The notes under the pieces: model-generated | Seen by the model: the letters and a program-made list of their open reading frames with translations, nothing else | What the model was told of the DNA's origin: nothing | The model's database searches: none | Shown here: piece by piece, positions 9,301-16,943 of the stretch | Position numbering within the stretch: the first letter of the stretch is position 1 | Layout of the letters: every line of letters starts with the position of its first letter | Origin: Mycoplasmatota bacterium | GTDB lineage: Bacteria; Bacillota_I; Bacilli_A; Haloplasmatales; Haloplasmataceae | Assembly: GCA_018394295.1 (NCBI GenBank) | Contig: CP074574.1 | Span: 33,904 to 97,903, forward strand | Length of the DNA: 64,000 nt | Reading direction: 5' to 3' | Translations under genes and position numbers: made by a program

Positions 9301-11304
9301 ACCGGAACAACAGAAAGAAGTTCACAAACTTATAGTGATGGTGATCTTTATAACACTACTGATTCGGATTACTATTTTGATTATACTTCTACCTATGCTC
9401 TTACTTATAATGGTGATAATTATAGACACTATACCCTAACATCTAATGGGAAAAAATATGTAACTCAATATACCTTAAAAATAACCCCACAATTTAAATG
9501 GGTTCATGAGTGGGTTGCTAGAGGTTTTACTACAAAAAGAGATTATGAGAGATTAGATGGAAACACTTATGAAGATTTAATATACTTTGATGGTGTTTCA
9601 CATGGTTCTAAATATGTATATACTAAAATTGGTAGTGGAAAAGAAAAATATGCTGATGGAGAGAAGTTTATAACATTATCTGAATATAACCAAAATCCAA
9701 ATGCATATTCAAGTAATTCTAGCATAAATCCAGACGTAAATAATTATCATTCAAGTTATAGTTATGAGTATGACAAATATAAACTGTATGATAAAATTCA
9801 AATGAAAATCTATAAAAGAAACAAAGGTTTCTTAGATTTTGAAGAGGATGATTATGTCAAAACAGTAACTTTCTATATTGACGAAGGTAGAATTGATAAA
9901 GGTGATGGTTTAGGACTCCATAATATGCATGACAAAGATTTAAAAGGTAAAACCATCTATAGAAATTCTGATATAACCGGTTCTCTTTATGTAAGTAGAT
10001 ATGGTGATGGATTTTGGGATGGAAACACTTATTATCATTATAAACAAGATGATTGCGATGATGGTGATTATTATATCTCTGGTGGCTTATCAAGAGTAGA
10101 CATAAATGCAATTAAAAAATTTGTAAAACATGGAATTACAGAAGCTAGTCCAACACCATATGAAGATGGACAACTCTATCTTGAAACAGATGATGATTAT
10201 TATTTCGATTACACAACAAAACACGAATCATTAAGTTACATTACAAAATATGACCAAAAACAATATAGTGATAAAGCATACGCTGGTTGGTATACAGAAG
10301 ATGAAGCATACGAAATACAAAAAACAAAAAACTTAACGATTCCTACTGACAATGTTATGGCAAGACCAAGAGTGGATTATATGAACTATCAACTTCCTGG
10401 AAATGTAGCTGAAATTCAAAAGAAAGTGACAAAACCAGGTTTAATGAATCAATATCAAGTTATGAAATTAAATCAAGAAATCATAGAATCAAAGGAAAAA
10501 GTATATTTACTAGAATTACTACAAGCTACATCTATTGAAGATTATACATCATATGTAAATAAAACTGGAATTTATTCTCCAACACCAGAACCTACAGAAT
10601 GGTATGATGGAATTATAGAATTTTTAACTTTTGGTGGTGGAATAACAGCTAAAGCTCCAGGAATTATTGATATATTGGATGTAGGGGAAGCTTTAGAAAG
10701 AACAGCTGGTTATGGTTCTTATACTGGAATTAATAGTAATCTAAAATATTATGTAATTAATAGCGATCAAGAAAATACTTATTATGCTAATGCTGACGAT
10801 TACATCTATGCTATTGATTATTATAATCTTATAAGTATGGTAAACAATATTAAAAACACTAAAACAATGAAGAGCCATTTTCTATACGATTATACAAATG
10901 CCGATATTTCCAATTCACCAATAATTAACGATATTTATCAAGATACATTTATTAATGGTAATATTTTTACTCCAATTCTATATTTAGATGAAGAAGGTTT
11001 ATCTGGATATAAAAATGTTTATCAAGAAATATATGGTGGTAAATTGAATGTACCAATTGAAATTGATATGAGCGGTGGAAACATCAATTCAGTAGAAATG
11101 GTTGATTATTACAAACTATTATTTAGTTCTATAGGTACTCGATTAGTTGATCCTGATTATGTAGAAGAACAACTTGCTAACCCTAATACTTATGAAGGTC
11201 AATTAGTTAGAGATTTCTTACAAGCAATAGCTGATGAAAAAACAAACGGTGATATCAATAAATTAACCCCACAAATAATAAATGATTATATTAATGGCAA
11301 TTAA
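6352..11304 (+). CDS. Giant secreted Tyr-rich repeat protein next to Tad locus
   Basis: 1650 residues with an N-terminal signal peptide (hydrophobic core about residues 8-26, likely cleavage near VHA|ST). The start is TTG 6352 behind AAAGGGG. No LPXTG or other sorting signal and no C-terminal membrane segment are seen. The middle (about residues 400-1300) is extremely rich in Tyr, Ser, Asn and Asp. A block of about 135-150 residues containing MKIYKRNKGFLDFEED, DGFWDG and YYHYKQDDC occurs twice, near residues 877 and 1143. The final 300 residues are less biased. No family was recognised. Its position suggests a secreted partner of the pilus, such as an adhesin or matrix protein. Confidence 0.8.
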   Translation: MNRQQIFFKTTLSIIAFLFIFLVVLTTDDVHASTNRWNQSWVIPVDSYKNLDTEIKEILGTNIKIIYENTNPSITDKTYVLYYGDVEYDPETNEYINVNRLQPVKTERTNNDSILYLYEISSAYEGEEAKVLVTVEMYDMDVDKAPVIRFNYIIPSKTNVANVFDIEYNDVKSQYELTVTSVLKGSNISQEKLIGRLDSSTKKVYFEDGRLTWDIPVMNDEYQESQEVHEVSFYGVLDLNRTNNSSGMFIVRIALNGEVKEYDLSTNVRLSLKSTSKFDGESIFNKYKTAFDFNINKMNFNKSKYYFGTSSFRKGSSSLATEYAKIFDRVFTSLKANLHKTYYDENDDESIQLVLDLQQDDVYSWQDYAVKNYIEYAKANGINVSSSISYNSLPHTWLSNFTKYNYYVVADSYVYDTIVNQGSSNVTVSKNNGVEYLFNGTNGYTIPVEYYKNYVDYKKTYYEIDLVNKFDYNSYDVTSQLQAEYKDLTVVTETAQRNWQDDGYSRYYNVGKQYIGTTSRYVEANNSSYPDKVVYNYGTSVSQNSTYSWNEAQYKKQWYNTNVWQDSDVFGYSHSGFTNYTSKGAYVYSPTKTYYHYKKQVKENYHKVCFDKYRNDTTYGLDFNYKDEFVSNFCVYYDYSSTSYIGDDNNFGYYNGKTGTKDLNGGSLTKYYYNDKESVKNKDNVYYYRVTSVTNGNYYIHSTSYDWYSSSQSDSGSNGSENWTDYSISSTGYYDSAGRYYNSAYKYISQFTYQEWQDMSSSHSGYEAPKYTKYKPSASSGYRWVSTGNKRVANVQRYYDRQKLITTYVNPVTTSEKTYDVDKYMSLNTYHYIDTNSDGLSDKRYKYSSISGIKYENNGSPTTTNYRDNIYSYDYTKYKYYDKVGMKIYKRNKGFLDFEEDVYVKTVYFYVDNAPTYDTGLKGQTIYRDYKLTDSLNVSSTADGFWDGSTYYHYKQDDCGDGDYYIYNSFSSKQYNVTKKQVSTGTTERSSQTYSDGDLYNTTDSDYYFDYTSTYALTYNGDNYRHYTLTSNGKKYVTQYTLKITPQFKWVHEWVARGFTTKRDYERLDGNTYEDLIYFDGVSHGSKYVYTKIGSGKEKYADGEKFITLSEYNQNPNAYSSNSSINPDVNNYHSSYSYEYDKYKLYDKIQMKIYKRNKGFLDFEEDDYVKTVTFYIDEGRIDKGDGLGLHNMHDKDLKGKTIYRNSDITGSLYVSRYGDGFWDGNTYYHYKQDDCDDGDYYISGGLSRVDINAIKKFVKHGITEASPTPYEDGQLYLETDDDYYFDYTTKHESLSYITKYDQKQYSDKAYAGWYTEDEAYEIQKTKNLTIPTDNVMARPRVDYMNYQLPGNVAEIQKKVTKPGLMNQYQVMKLNQEIIESKEKVYLLELLQATSIEDYTSYVNKTGIYSPTPEPTEWYDGIIEFLTFGGGITAKAPGIIDILDVGEALERTAGYGSYTGINSNLKYYVINSDQENTYYANADDYIYAIDYYNLISMVNNIKNTKTMKSHFLYDYTNADISNSPIINDIYQDTFINGNIFTPILYLDEEGLSGYKNVYQEIYGGKLNVPIEIDMSGGNINSVEMVDYYKLLFSSIGTRLVDPDYVEEQLANPNTYEGQLVRDFLQAIADEKTNGDINKLTPQIINDYINGN

Positions 11305-11308
11305 AACA

Positions 11309-11342
11309 AACATTAGAGTGGTTTTAAAACCACTCTAATGTT
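11309..11342 (+). terminator. Perfect palindromic terminator
   Basis: A 34-base perfect palindrome (AACATTAGAGTGGTTTT and its complement) directly after the giant gene. The T run after it is short, but position and stem strength fit a terminator. Confidence 0.65.
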
Positions 11343-11382
11343 ATTCCCATTAAAAATACCGTATGATATTCGTATGATTTTA

Positions 11383-11411
11383 TTGATTTTCATGGTTAAA
11401 TTTGGTATAAT
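11383..11411 (+). promoter_or_regulatory. Promoter for the exported protein gene
   Basis: TTGATT, 17 bases, TATAAT with an extended TGG upstream of the -10 element. Confidence 0.6.
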
Positions 11412-11446
11412 TATATTATAAATTAAATAATTATCGAGGTGAATAA

Positions 11447-12202
11447 ATGAAAAAAATAATATTAATCATCCTTTTAACATTATTAGCTGGTTCAATTGGT
11501 CTTGTTATATGGAATAATAAATTAACTAATGCAGATACTGAACCTAATCAAAATGTAATTCAAACTGATAATGAAGTTAAGTATCATCTATTTGATGATA
11601 TTGAAGAGTTTATTCAACATCCTAAAGCAAAAGGACATGTGTTAACATGGGAAGAATTTTTAGACATTGAAAATACAACCTTACAAGATAAAAACTTTTA
11701 TATCATGTTTACCCATCACAATTATCATAAACAAGTAGGATATACAGCTGAACAATATATCATTGATTATTATTATCCAAATGACATGGAAGGCTTAAAT
11801 ACTGAAAATGATTTCTTACCAGAGATTTATTTTATCGATTTAGGGGATGAACGAAACTACGATTTACTTTGGGATGAAGAAAATGGAATTAGTAGAGACT
11901 ATACTGATGGAGCAATTGATTTACACACACTGAAACTAGCTAATTATCCAGTCATGATGGGTAAATTCAGTTTAGATGGTGGAAATAGTGAAGAATATTC
12001 TTACGCAATGGTTGGCCATAATAGAATCCTTAGTTTTTATTTAAAGCAAATGGTTCAAGAAAAGGTAGAAATTAGATTAAAATATAAAGATGATTTAGAT
12101 AGCGAATGGGCGAGTGGAAATAATCCATTTAACTTTAAATACGAAGATTATTTTAGTGATATAGATTGGAGAATGCAATACAAAGATAATTTTAACAAGT
12201 AA
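11447..12202 (+). CDS. Exported or membrane-anchored protein, C-terminus altered by IS insertion
   Basis: 251 residues with an N-terminal hydrophobic segment (residues 4-22) and no lipobox, so a signal peptide or anchor. The rest is acidic and aromatic; no family recognised. The last codons and stop lie inside the IS that begins at about 12196. Removing bases 12196-13904 joins the frame to downstream sequence and gives the ending NFNQYWNPQN and a stop just before the terminator at 13928. The insertion thus changed only the last few residues. Confidence 0.7.
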   Translation: MKKIILIILLTLLAGSIGLVIWNNKLTNADTEPNQNVIQTDNEVKYHLFDDIEEFIQHPKAKGHVLTWEEFLDIENTTLQDKNFYIMFTHHNYHKQVGYTAEQYIIDYYYPNDMEGLNTENDFLPEIYFIDLGDERNYDLLWDEENGISRDYTDGAIDLHTLKLANYPVMMGKFSLDGGNSEEYSYAMVGHNRILSFYLKQMVQEKVEIRLKYKDDLDSEWASGNNPFNFKYEDYFSDIDWRMQYKDNFNK

Positions 12203-12322
12203 CTACTAGCAAGAATTCCCCTTCTTCTATAAGTGGGGGATGAATTGCTTTTTTTTATATACTTATGTTTAAAAATATAGTATAATTAAATCAGTATTAA
12301 GTAAGTTAAAGGTGTTATATTT

Positions 12323-12721
12323 ATGAAAATATATAATAATAATCATTCAGTATTCTCATTGAATTATCATTTGATTTTAGTAATTAAATATCGTAGAGAT
12401 GTAATTGATATGGAAATTTCAAGAAGATTAAAAGAAATATTCAATTATATTAGTGTGAATTATAATATTGTATTAGTCGAATGGAATCATGAATATGATC
12501 ATGTACATGTTTTGTTTAGAGCAAATCCTAATTCTCAACTATCAAAGTTTATAAATGCTTACAAAAGTGCTAGTAGTAGATTAATCAAGAAAGAATTCCC
12601 TTCGATTAAGAAAAGATTATGGAAAGAATCTTTTTGGAGCAAAACCTTTTGTTTATTGTCTACCGGTGGGGTTACTACTGATATTGTTAAAAGCTACATT
12701 CAAAATCAAAGGAAGGAGTGA
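12323..12721 (+). CDS. tnpA: IS200/IS605 Y1 transposase TnpA
   Basis: 132 residues, normal TnpA length. The HUH motif is DHVHVLF (around residue 73-79), and the catalytic tyrosine lies in KSYIQNQ near residue 127. It catalyses single-strand excision and insertion at the hairpin ends. All catalytic residues are present, so it may be active. It could also mobilise the small elements with matching ends elsewhere in the window. Confidence 0.93.
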   Translation: MKIYNNNHSVFSLNYHLILVIKYRRDVIDMEISRRLKEIFNYISVNYNIVLVEWNHEYDHVHVLFRANPNSQLSKFINAYKSASSRLIKKEFPSIKKRLWKESFWSKTFCLLSTGGVTTDIVKSYIQNQRKE

Positions 12722-12725
12722 TATT

Positions 12726-13799
12726 ATGTTAAAAGCTTATAAATACCGAATATATCCAAATAAAGAACAAATTGAATATTTAAGTAAAGTTTTTGGGTGT
12801 ACCAGGTTTATTTATAATAAAATGTTATCAGATAAAATCGAATATTATATACAATATAAGAAAACATTAAAAACTACACCAGCTCAATACAAAAATGAAT
12901 TTACCTGGTTAAAAGAAGTCGATAGTTTAGCTTTGGCTAATGAACAACTTCATTTAGAAAAAGCTTATAAAAACTTCTTTCGTGAACCTAAAATAGGTTT
13001 TCCTAAATTCAAAAGCAAAAAAACACATTATCACTCATTCACAACAAATAATCAAAACGGAACAGTTTCAATTAAAGATGGATACCTTAAAATTCCTAAA
13101 TTAAAATCATTAATTAAAGTAAAACAACATCGCTTATTTTTAGGAATTATAAAATCATGTACCGTTTCTCAAGTACCTAGTGGTAAATATTTTGTATCAG
13201 TATTAGTTGATACAGAAAATAAGCAATTACCTAAAAGTAATAATAAGGTAGGACTTGATCTAGGGCTTAAAGAATTCTTAATAACATCCAATGGAATTAA
13301 GATAGATAATCCCAAATACCTTAGAAAAACAGAACGAAAATTAATTAAAACACAAAGGGAATTATCAAGAAAAAAGAAAGGCTCTAATAACTGGAATAAA
13401 ACAAGAATTAAAGTAGCAAAGCTCCATGAGAAGATAAATAATCAAAGAAATGATTTTTTACATAAATTAAGTACTCAAATCATTCGTGAAAACCAAACGA
13501 TTGTAATTGAGGATCTTAAAGTAAAAAATATGTTGCATAATCACCGATTAGCTAAAGCAATTAGCGAAGTATCATGGTACAAATTTAGAATACTATTAGA
13601 ATACAAAGCTACATGGTATGGAAGAGAATTAATCATAGCACCTAAGTATTATGCTAGTAGCCAAATTTGCTCTTGTTGTGGATATCAAAATAAAGAAGTT
13701 AAGAAATTAAATATACGTTCATGGATATGTCCTAAATGCCATACACAGCATGATCGTGATATAAACGCTAGTATTAATTTACTAAAATTAGCAATATAA
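12726..13799 (+). CDS. tnpB: RNA-guided endonuclease TnpB
   Basis: 357 residues from ATG 12726, chosen because of the GGAAGGAG site. RuvC motifs are present: GLDLGLKEF (Asp), [11 protein letters not shown] (Glu) and DRDINAS (Asp). A zinc finger CSCCG...CPKC lies between the last two motifs. TnpB is guided by an RNA made from the right end of the element and helps retain the IS at its site. It appears intact and lies five bases after tnpA. Confidence 0.93.
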   Translation: MLKAYKYRIYPNKEQIEYLSKVFGCTRFIYNKMLSDKIEYYIQYKKTLKTTPAQYKNEFTWLKEVDSLALANEQLHLEKAYKNFFREPKIGFPKFKSKKTHYHSFTTNNQNGTVSIKDGYLKIPKLKSLIKVKQHRLFLGIIKSCTVSQVPSGKYFVSVLVDTENKQLPKSNNKVGLDLGLKEFLITSNGIKIDNPKYLRKTERKLIKTQRELSRKKKGSNNWNKTRIKVAKLHEKINNQRNDFLHKLSTQIIRENQTIVIEDLKVKNMLHNHRLAKAISEVSWYKFRILLEYKATWYGRELIIAPKYYASSQICSCCGYQNKEVKKLNIRSWICPKCHTQHDRDINASINLLKLAI

Positions 13800-13904
13800 T
13801 TGCATATGTTTTGAGGTTGGAGCAACCTTTTGAGCTTAGAGATACTGGCTACATTAGTAGTCTTGACTAAGAAGCTCCTACTTCTATAAGTAGGGGTAGT
13901 TCAC
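13768..13904 (+). ncRNA. TnpB guide RNA (omega RNA) scaffold region
   Basis: The 3' end of tnpB and the following 100 bases up to the right-end hairpin form the expected scaffold. Hairpins include GGTTGGAGCAACC and CCTACTTCTATAAGTAGG. A near-identical copy exists at 15585-15723, which supports a conserved function for this segment. The guide would be the flank beginning at 13905. Confidence 0.6.
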
Positions 13905-13927
13905 TCAATATTGGAATCCACAGAATT

Positions 13928-13954
13928 AAAAGAGGAAATATTCCTCTTTTTTTT
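13928..13954 (+). terminator. Terminator originally belonging to the 11447 gene
   Basis: AAAAGAGGAA / TTCCTCTTTT followed by a T run. It was displaced 1.7 kb from its gene by the IS. Confidence 0.75.
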
Positions 13955-14088
13955 GTAGATAAAGTATTCTTGTAACTTGATTTTATATATATATTTTTTG
14001 ATAAAAATATTATAATATAGGCTATACAATATCAGATTATTTCATAGTATATATAGAATATACTCAAGTTATTTTTCTCATACTAATA

Positions 14089-14117
14089 TTGTAATTATGT
14101 TTATGTTGTTGTAAAAT
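14089..14117 (+). promoter_or_regulatory. Promoter of small gene at 14161
   Basis: TTGTAA, 17 bases, TAAAAT. The region is nearly identical to 50065-50093 upstream of the paralogous small gene at 50137. Confidence 0.6.
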
Positions 14118-14160
14118 ATAGTTAAAAACATAGTTTTTATATTCAAAAGGAGTTGAAACT

Positions 14161-14325
14161 ATGGACAGAAAAAAAATTGATTATACAAATGAACAAAGAA
14201 AAAGAGTACGTGAATTAGTTTTACTAGCTGAAGAAAAAGGAATGGTTAAACCAGGTTTTCAAGCTTTCCAAGATTTTCCAGATGAAGTTATAACACAAGA
14301 AGAAATTAAGAAAAACGATTTATAA
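14161..14325 (+). CDS. Small protein, paralog of 50137 gene
   Basis: 54 residues behind AAAAGGAG. It shares MVKPxxxAFxDFP with the 45-residue product at 50137, and the two genes share promoter and leader sequence. Charged, no membrane segment. Function unknown. A further related segment in another frame follows directly (14326-14405). Confidence 0.6.
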   Translation: MDRKKIDYTNEQRKRVRELVLLAEEKGMVKPGFQAFQDFPDEVITQEEIKKNDL

Positions 14326-14405
14326 TTCCAGGTAGAAAAGCCTTTGAAATGTATAAAGGTGAAGGTATTTCTGAACAAGAATATCCTTCTGTTTATCAAA
14401 AATAA
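14326..14405 (+). pseudogene. Fragment of a related small gene
   Basis: In a different frame from the preceding gene, this stretch reads IIPGRKAFEMYKGEGISEQE and so on to a TAA, recalling PGxxAF of the neighbour. There is no start codon or ribosome site. It is probably a decayed tandem copy or a frameshifted extension. Confidence 0.3.
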
Positions 14406-14431
14406 TATGAATTAAACTAAATTATTTCAAG

Positions 14432-14460
14432 TTGACACATTTCAACATTTAATATATAAT
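14432..14460 (+). promoter_or_regulatory. Consensus sigma-A promoter of structured RNA
   Basis: TTGACA, exactly 17 bases, TATAAT: a perfect match to the housekeeping consensus and the strongest promoter in the window. Confidence 0.85.
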
Positions 14461-14466
14461 GTACTT

Positions 14467-14637
14467 AGTAAAATGTAATAGAGTAGTAGAGGATAGAAAT
14501 TTTCGGTGGCTATCATGCACCTTTAGGTGTCAAGTGTAGGACTTATGTCTGATAAGATGTTGGGGTACCGACCAACCTATTACTCATTTGTTATATGGCT
14601 TGTGGTGTTAATTTTATTAACATCATAAGCTTTTTTT
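14467..14637 (+). ncRNA. Highly structured RNA or leader with terminator
   Basis: The RNA begins after the consensus promoter. A closing stem pairs GAGTAGTAG (14481-14489) with CTATTACTC (14577-14585). Inside are GATAG/CTATC and CACC-TTTA-GGTG hairpins, a CTTAT/ATAAG hairpin, and TCGGT that could pair with ACCGA as a pseudoknot. A 15-bp stem (14598-14630) plus seven T ends it, 21 bases before the next gene. It could be a riboswitch-like attenuator or a stable RNA antitoxin. No known class was recognised. Confidence 0.65.
14598..14637 (+). terminator. Terminator of the structured RNA
   Basis: GCTTGTGGTGTTAAT pairs with ATTAACATCATAAGC (two G-U pairs), three-base loop, then seven T. Confidence 0.85.
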
Positions 14638-14658
14638 GAAAGTTATGGGGTAAGTATT

Positions 14659-15033
14659 ATGAAAAAAGAATTGTTAGGTGTATTAACAGAAAAAATTGCA
14701 AAAAAATTCAATTTAGAAGAACATAGTGGAAAAAATATTGTGATCTATGATGATAAAAAAATATACATTGAAAAACACAAAGATGAATACAAGGATGAAG
14801 AAAGTTATAATAATACAGTAAATAACCTTTCTTCTATAATAACTTCAGCAGATTTTGTTTATTATAATGAGAGTACTTTAGGATTAGAATTTTTTAAATA
14901 CATTGATGAAGATGTGTTAGTAGCTATTCGTGTGGCTAATGCAAAAGAATTAAAAGTAAGAAGTGTTTATCCAGTATCAAAAACAAAAATTCAAAACAGA
15001 AAAAAGAAACTAAAATCTATTGTACATCACTAA
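14659..15033 (+). CDS. PBECR-type (barnase/EndoU/colicin/RelE-like fold) nuclease-like protein
   Basis: 124 residues. The pattern KNIVIYDDKKIYIEKHKDEY, then DFVYYNESTLGLEFFKYIDEDVLVAIRVA and a late VRSVYPVSKTKIQNRKKK, matches what I recall of PBECR-family domains of phages and mobile elements, thought to be RNases or toxins. Candidate active residues are the KHK segment and RSxY. It lies right behind the structured RNA and its terminator, so expression should depend on read-through or on the RNA. The family call is from memory and moderate. Confidence 0.5.
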   Translation: MKKELLGVLTEKIAKKFNLEEHSGKNIVIYDDKKIYIEKHKDEYKDEESYNNTVNNLSSIITSADFVYYNESTLGLEFFKYIDEDVLVAIRVANAKELKVRSVYPVSKTKIQNRKKKLKSIVHH

Positions 15034-15150
15034 ACCTCAAATAAGGCTCTCTATAACGTTTTAAATCTATATTGGTATAATTTTCTCCGATGTATGTAAA
15101 GATATGTATGTAGTCTAAATTTACGTCTTGCTAGCTAGATTATATTTCAT

Positions 15151-15190
15151 AAAAAAGAAACTAAATACTATTAAATTTAGTTTCTTTTTT
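15151..15190. terminator. Strong bidirectional terminator
   Basis: AAAAAAGAAACTAAAT and its complement with a short loop; A run and T run allow termination on both strands. Confidence 0.85.
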
Positions 15191-15218
15191 ATATTATTTT
15201 TGATATTTTATCATTTTA

Positions 15219-15248
15219 TTACATTTTTATACATTCGTGTGATATAAT
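15219..15248 (+). promoter_or_regulatory. Promoter with TTTATAC spacer (family B)
   Basis: TTACAT, 18 bases containing TTTATACATTC, TATAAT. It belongs to the group with TTTATAC just downstream of the -35 element. Confidence 0.5.
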
Positions 15249-15290
15249 TAAGATATACAATAATAAATTAGAAAGGGAGTTTTTGGTTAA

Positions 15291-15587
15291 ATGAAAGGTT
15301 TCAAATTTAGTGGTTGTCTATTTACACCAATTGGAGTTTTTAGTAAAGATGAAAAAGAGAATATTATTTATTTAAGTTCACAATTTGATAATTTGCAAAG
15401 CAATACTTTTGGAAGTAGGCCTTTTAAGGAAGAGTGTTCTTCTAAAGAAAAAATGGATACTAGATGGAAAGAAATTTGTAATGAGTTTGGCTGTGATTTA
15501 CCAAGCGTTTACGAATTAGAAATTCAAAAGCAAAAAGAAACTAAAAAAAGTAGTAGTAAAGTTAAAGCTACAAAATCAATTTACTAG
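15291..15587 (+). CDS. Hypothetical 98-residue protein
   Basis: Behind GAAAGGGAG. Mixed sequence with a Lys/Ser-rich tail; no family recognised. Its last codons run into sequence derived from an IS605 right end (from about 15585), so the natural C-terminus may have been lost. Confidence 0.55.
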   Translation: MKGFKFSGCLFTPIGVFSKDEKENIIYLSSQFDNLQSNTFGSRPFKEECSSKEKMDTRWKEICNEFGCDLPSVYELEIQKQKETKKSSSKVKATKSIY

Positions 15588-15723
15588 TATTAATTAATTT
15601 ACTTAAATTAGCAATATAATTGCCATATATTTTGAGGTTGGAACAACCTTTTGAGCTTAGAGATACTGACTACATTAGTGGTCTTGACTAAGAAGCTCCT
15701 ACTTCTATAAGTAGGGGTAGTTC
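15585..15723 (+). mobile_element. Orphan IS605 right end with TnpB guide-RNA scaffold
   Basis: About 139 bases nearly identical to the end of the IS at 12196: the last codons of tnpB, the scaffold hairpins and the right-end hairpin finishing in GTAGTTCAC. No tnpA, tnpB body or left end accompanies it. It could still yield an omega RNA with a guide taken from 15724 onward, usable by the TnpB at 12726. Confidence 0.7.
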
Positions 15724-15763
15724 ACTAAAAGGAAGCCTGTTAATAAATATAGACTTCTTTTTA

Positions 15764-16219
15764 TTATTGTGATACATCTACTGGGAGTCTTATCTTTCTA
15801 ACGAAATTTAATTTCTCTTTGCTTTGCATAGCTTTTCTAACTCTTTCTTTTGCTAACCATTCATCTATGTCATAAGCTAAGAAAAAACGCTTAACGATTA
15901 TTCTCAAACGTTCGATGAATTTTTTAACAACAATGTTATTTTCTTCATTTTCAAACCAATCAAAAGCACCATCTTCGATTTGATCTCGACAAGTTAACAT
16001 AATTTGATTAGCAATATCATTTATTGTTGTGTTTAAAAAAACATATTGCCCCATACCAAAATCAACCAATGTTTTTCGTAATAATGAATCTTTAATTTCA
16101 TAACCCATAATTTCCGTCTTAACATCATAGATTTCAGAATGTCTGATTTCATCAATTTCTGATAAAGAGACTTTATCATACATTTTATTTAATTGTATTT
16201 CAGTTAATTTTTTAATCAT
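15764..16219 (-). CDS. Hypothetical 151-residue protein
   Basis: Minus strand, GGGGAAAT-like ribosome site, helical, with charged clusters and DWFENEEN and DEWLAKERVRKA stretches. No family recognised and no membrane segment. It is convergent with the orphan IS end and divergent from the gene at 16384. Confidence 0.6.
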   Translation of the reverse strand: MIKKLTEIQLNKMYDKVSLSEIDEIRHSEIYDVKTEIMGYEIKDSLLRKTLVDFGMGQYVFLNTTINDIANQIMLTCRDQIEDGAFDWFENEENNIVVKKFIERLRIIVKRFFLAYDIDEWLAKERVRKAMQSKEKLNFVRKIRLPVDVSQ

Positions 16220-16295
16220 ATATTATATTTCCCCTTTTTATTTCTTCCTTTAACATTATAATATTAATTTTAAACAAAATAAAGTATAATTTTAT

Positions 16296-16324
16296 TTGAT
16301 ATAATATATTGGGTGTGGTATCAT
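16296..16324 (+). promoter_or_regulatory. GGGTGTGG-spacer promoter (family A)
   Basis: TTGATA, 17 bases ending TTGGGTGTGG, TATCAT. It drives the gene at 16384. No terminator stem precedes it here because the upstream gene is divergent. Confidence 0.7.
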
Positions 16325-16383
16325 CTAGTTAATAAATTTATGGGTAAAGAAAATAATGGACTATCAATGTAGAAGGTGAAAGA

Positions 16384-16785
16384 ATGAATAATATAATTGA
16401 AAAATTAAAATCTAAATTAGGATATAAAGAATTTATTAATCAATTAGTCTCTCTTGAATATGGTGAAATGAAACCTAGTACATTTGAACCCATATATAAT
16501 AAATATATGGATGATGATAATTGCACGAAAATTTTTCATATTAATAAATATTGTAATAATATAAAAAAAGAAGAAACTCCAATTAATGATGTATCTAAAT
16601 TGATTGACGAAATTGGTTTGCATAAATTTATAAAAGGTTTAATTGTATATGAATTTCCGGAACTAAATAACGATCAAGTTTCATCAATAACTGATTTATG
16701 GTATGAAAGAGACCAGGATAACATTTTTGATATCGGTGAACTTGTTGAATCAATTATCAATAACAGTTGTGAGTTATCAATATAA
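16384..16785 (+). CDS. Hypothetical acidic protein ending in CELSI
   Basis: 133 residues with two similar helical segments (YKEFINQLVSLEYGEMKPSTFEPIYNKY and HKFIKGLIVYEFPELNNDQVSSITDLWY), suggesting an internal duplication. Its C-terminus resembles the xLSL tail common in this window. It has a family A promoter and its own terminator. Function unknown. Confidence 0.65.
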   Translation: MNNIIEKLKSKLGYKEFINQLVSLEYGEMKPSTFEPIYNKYMDDDNCTKIFHINKYCNNIKKEETPINDVSKLIDEIGLHKFIKGLIVYEFPELNNDQVSSITDLWYERDQDNIFDIGELVESIINNSCELSI

Positions 16786-16823
16786 AATACCTCTTGGATT
16801 CTAGGTAACCTATTGTTAAATTG

Positions 16824-16853
16824 AAAAGTTAGAAAAAAAATTCTAACTTTTTT
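16824..16853 (+). terminator. Intrinsic terminator
   Basis: AAAAGTTAGAA / TTCTAACTTTTTT. Confidence 0.8.
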
Positions 16854-16882
16854 ATATTTTCTGACAAAAACCCTCAAAAAGA

Positions 16883-16911
16883 TTGTATGTTTTGAATAAA
16901 TTTGTTATAAT
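16883..16911 (+). promoter_or_regulatory. Promoter of prepilin peptidase gene
   Basis: TTGTAT, 17 bases, TATAAT. Confidence 0.6.
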
Positions 16912-16943
16912 TTGTATAAAGAATACGAATGGAGAAGATAGAA

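Larger units (their letters stand above)
12196..13904 (+). mobile_element. IS200/IS605-family element with tnpA and tnpB
   Basis: A complete element: left-end hairpin near 12212-12240, Y1 transposase tnpA, tnpB, and right-end hairpin near 13876-13895 ending TTCAC. Boundaries are set by rejoining the host gene frame on each side (see 11447). No target duplication is seen, as expected for single-strand transposition. It is probably the source of the dispersed right-end copies at 15585, 17630, 33764 and 42979. Confidence 0.85.

Noticed and set aside
9857..10111. Minus-strand open frames inside the giant gene
   Set aside because: They mirror the repetitive Tyr/Asp codons of the sense gene and lack ribosome sites.
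6352..11304. Cell-wall sorting signal in the giant protein
   Set aside because: No LPXTG-like motif, hydrophobic helix or basic tail at the C-terminus.
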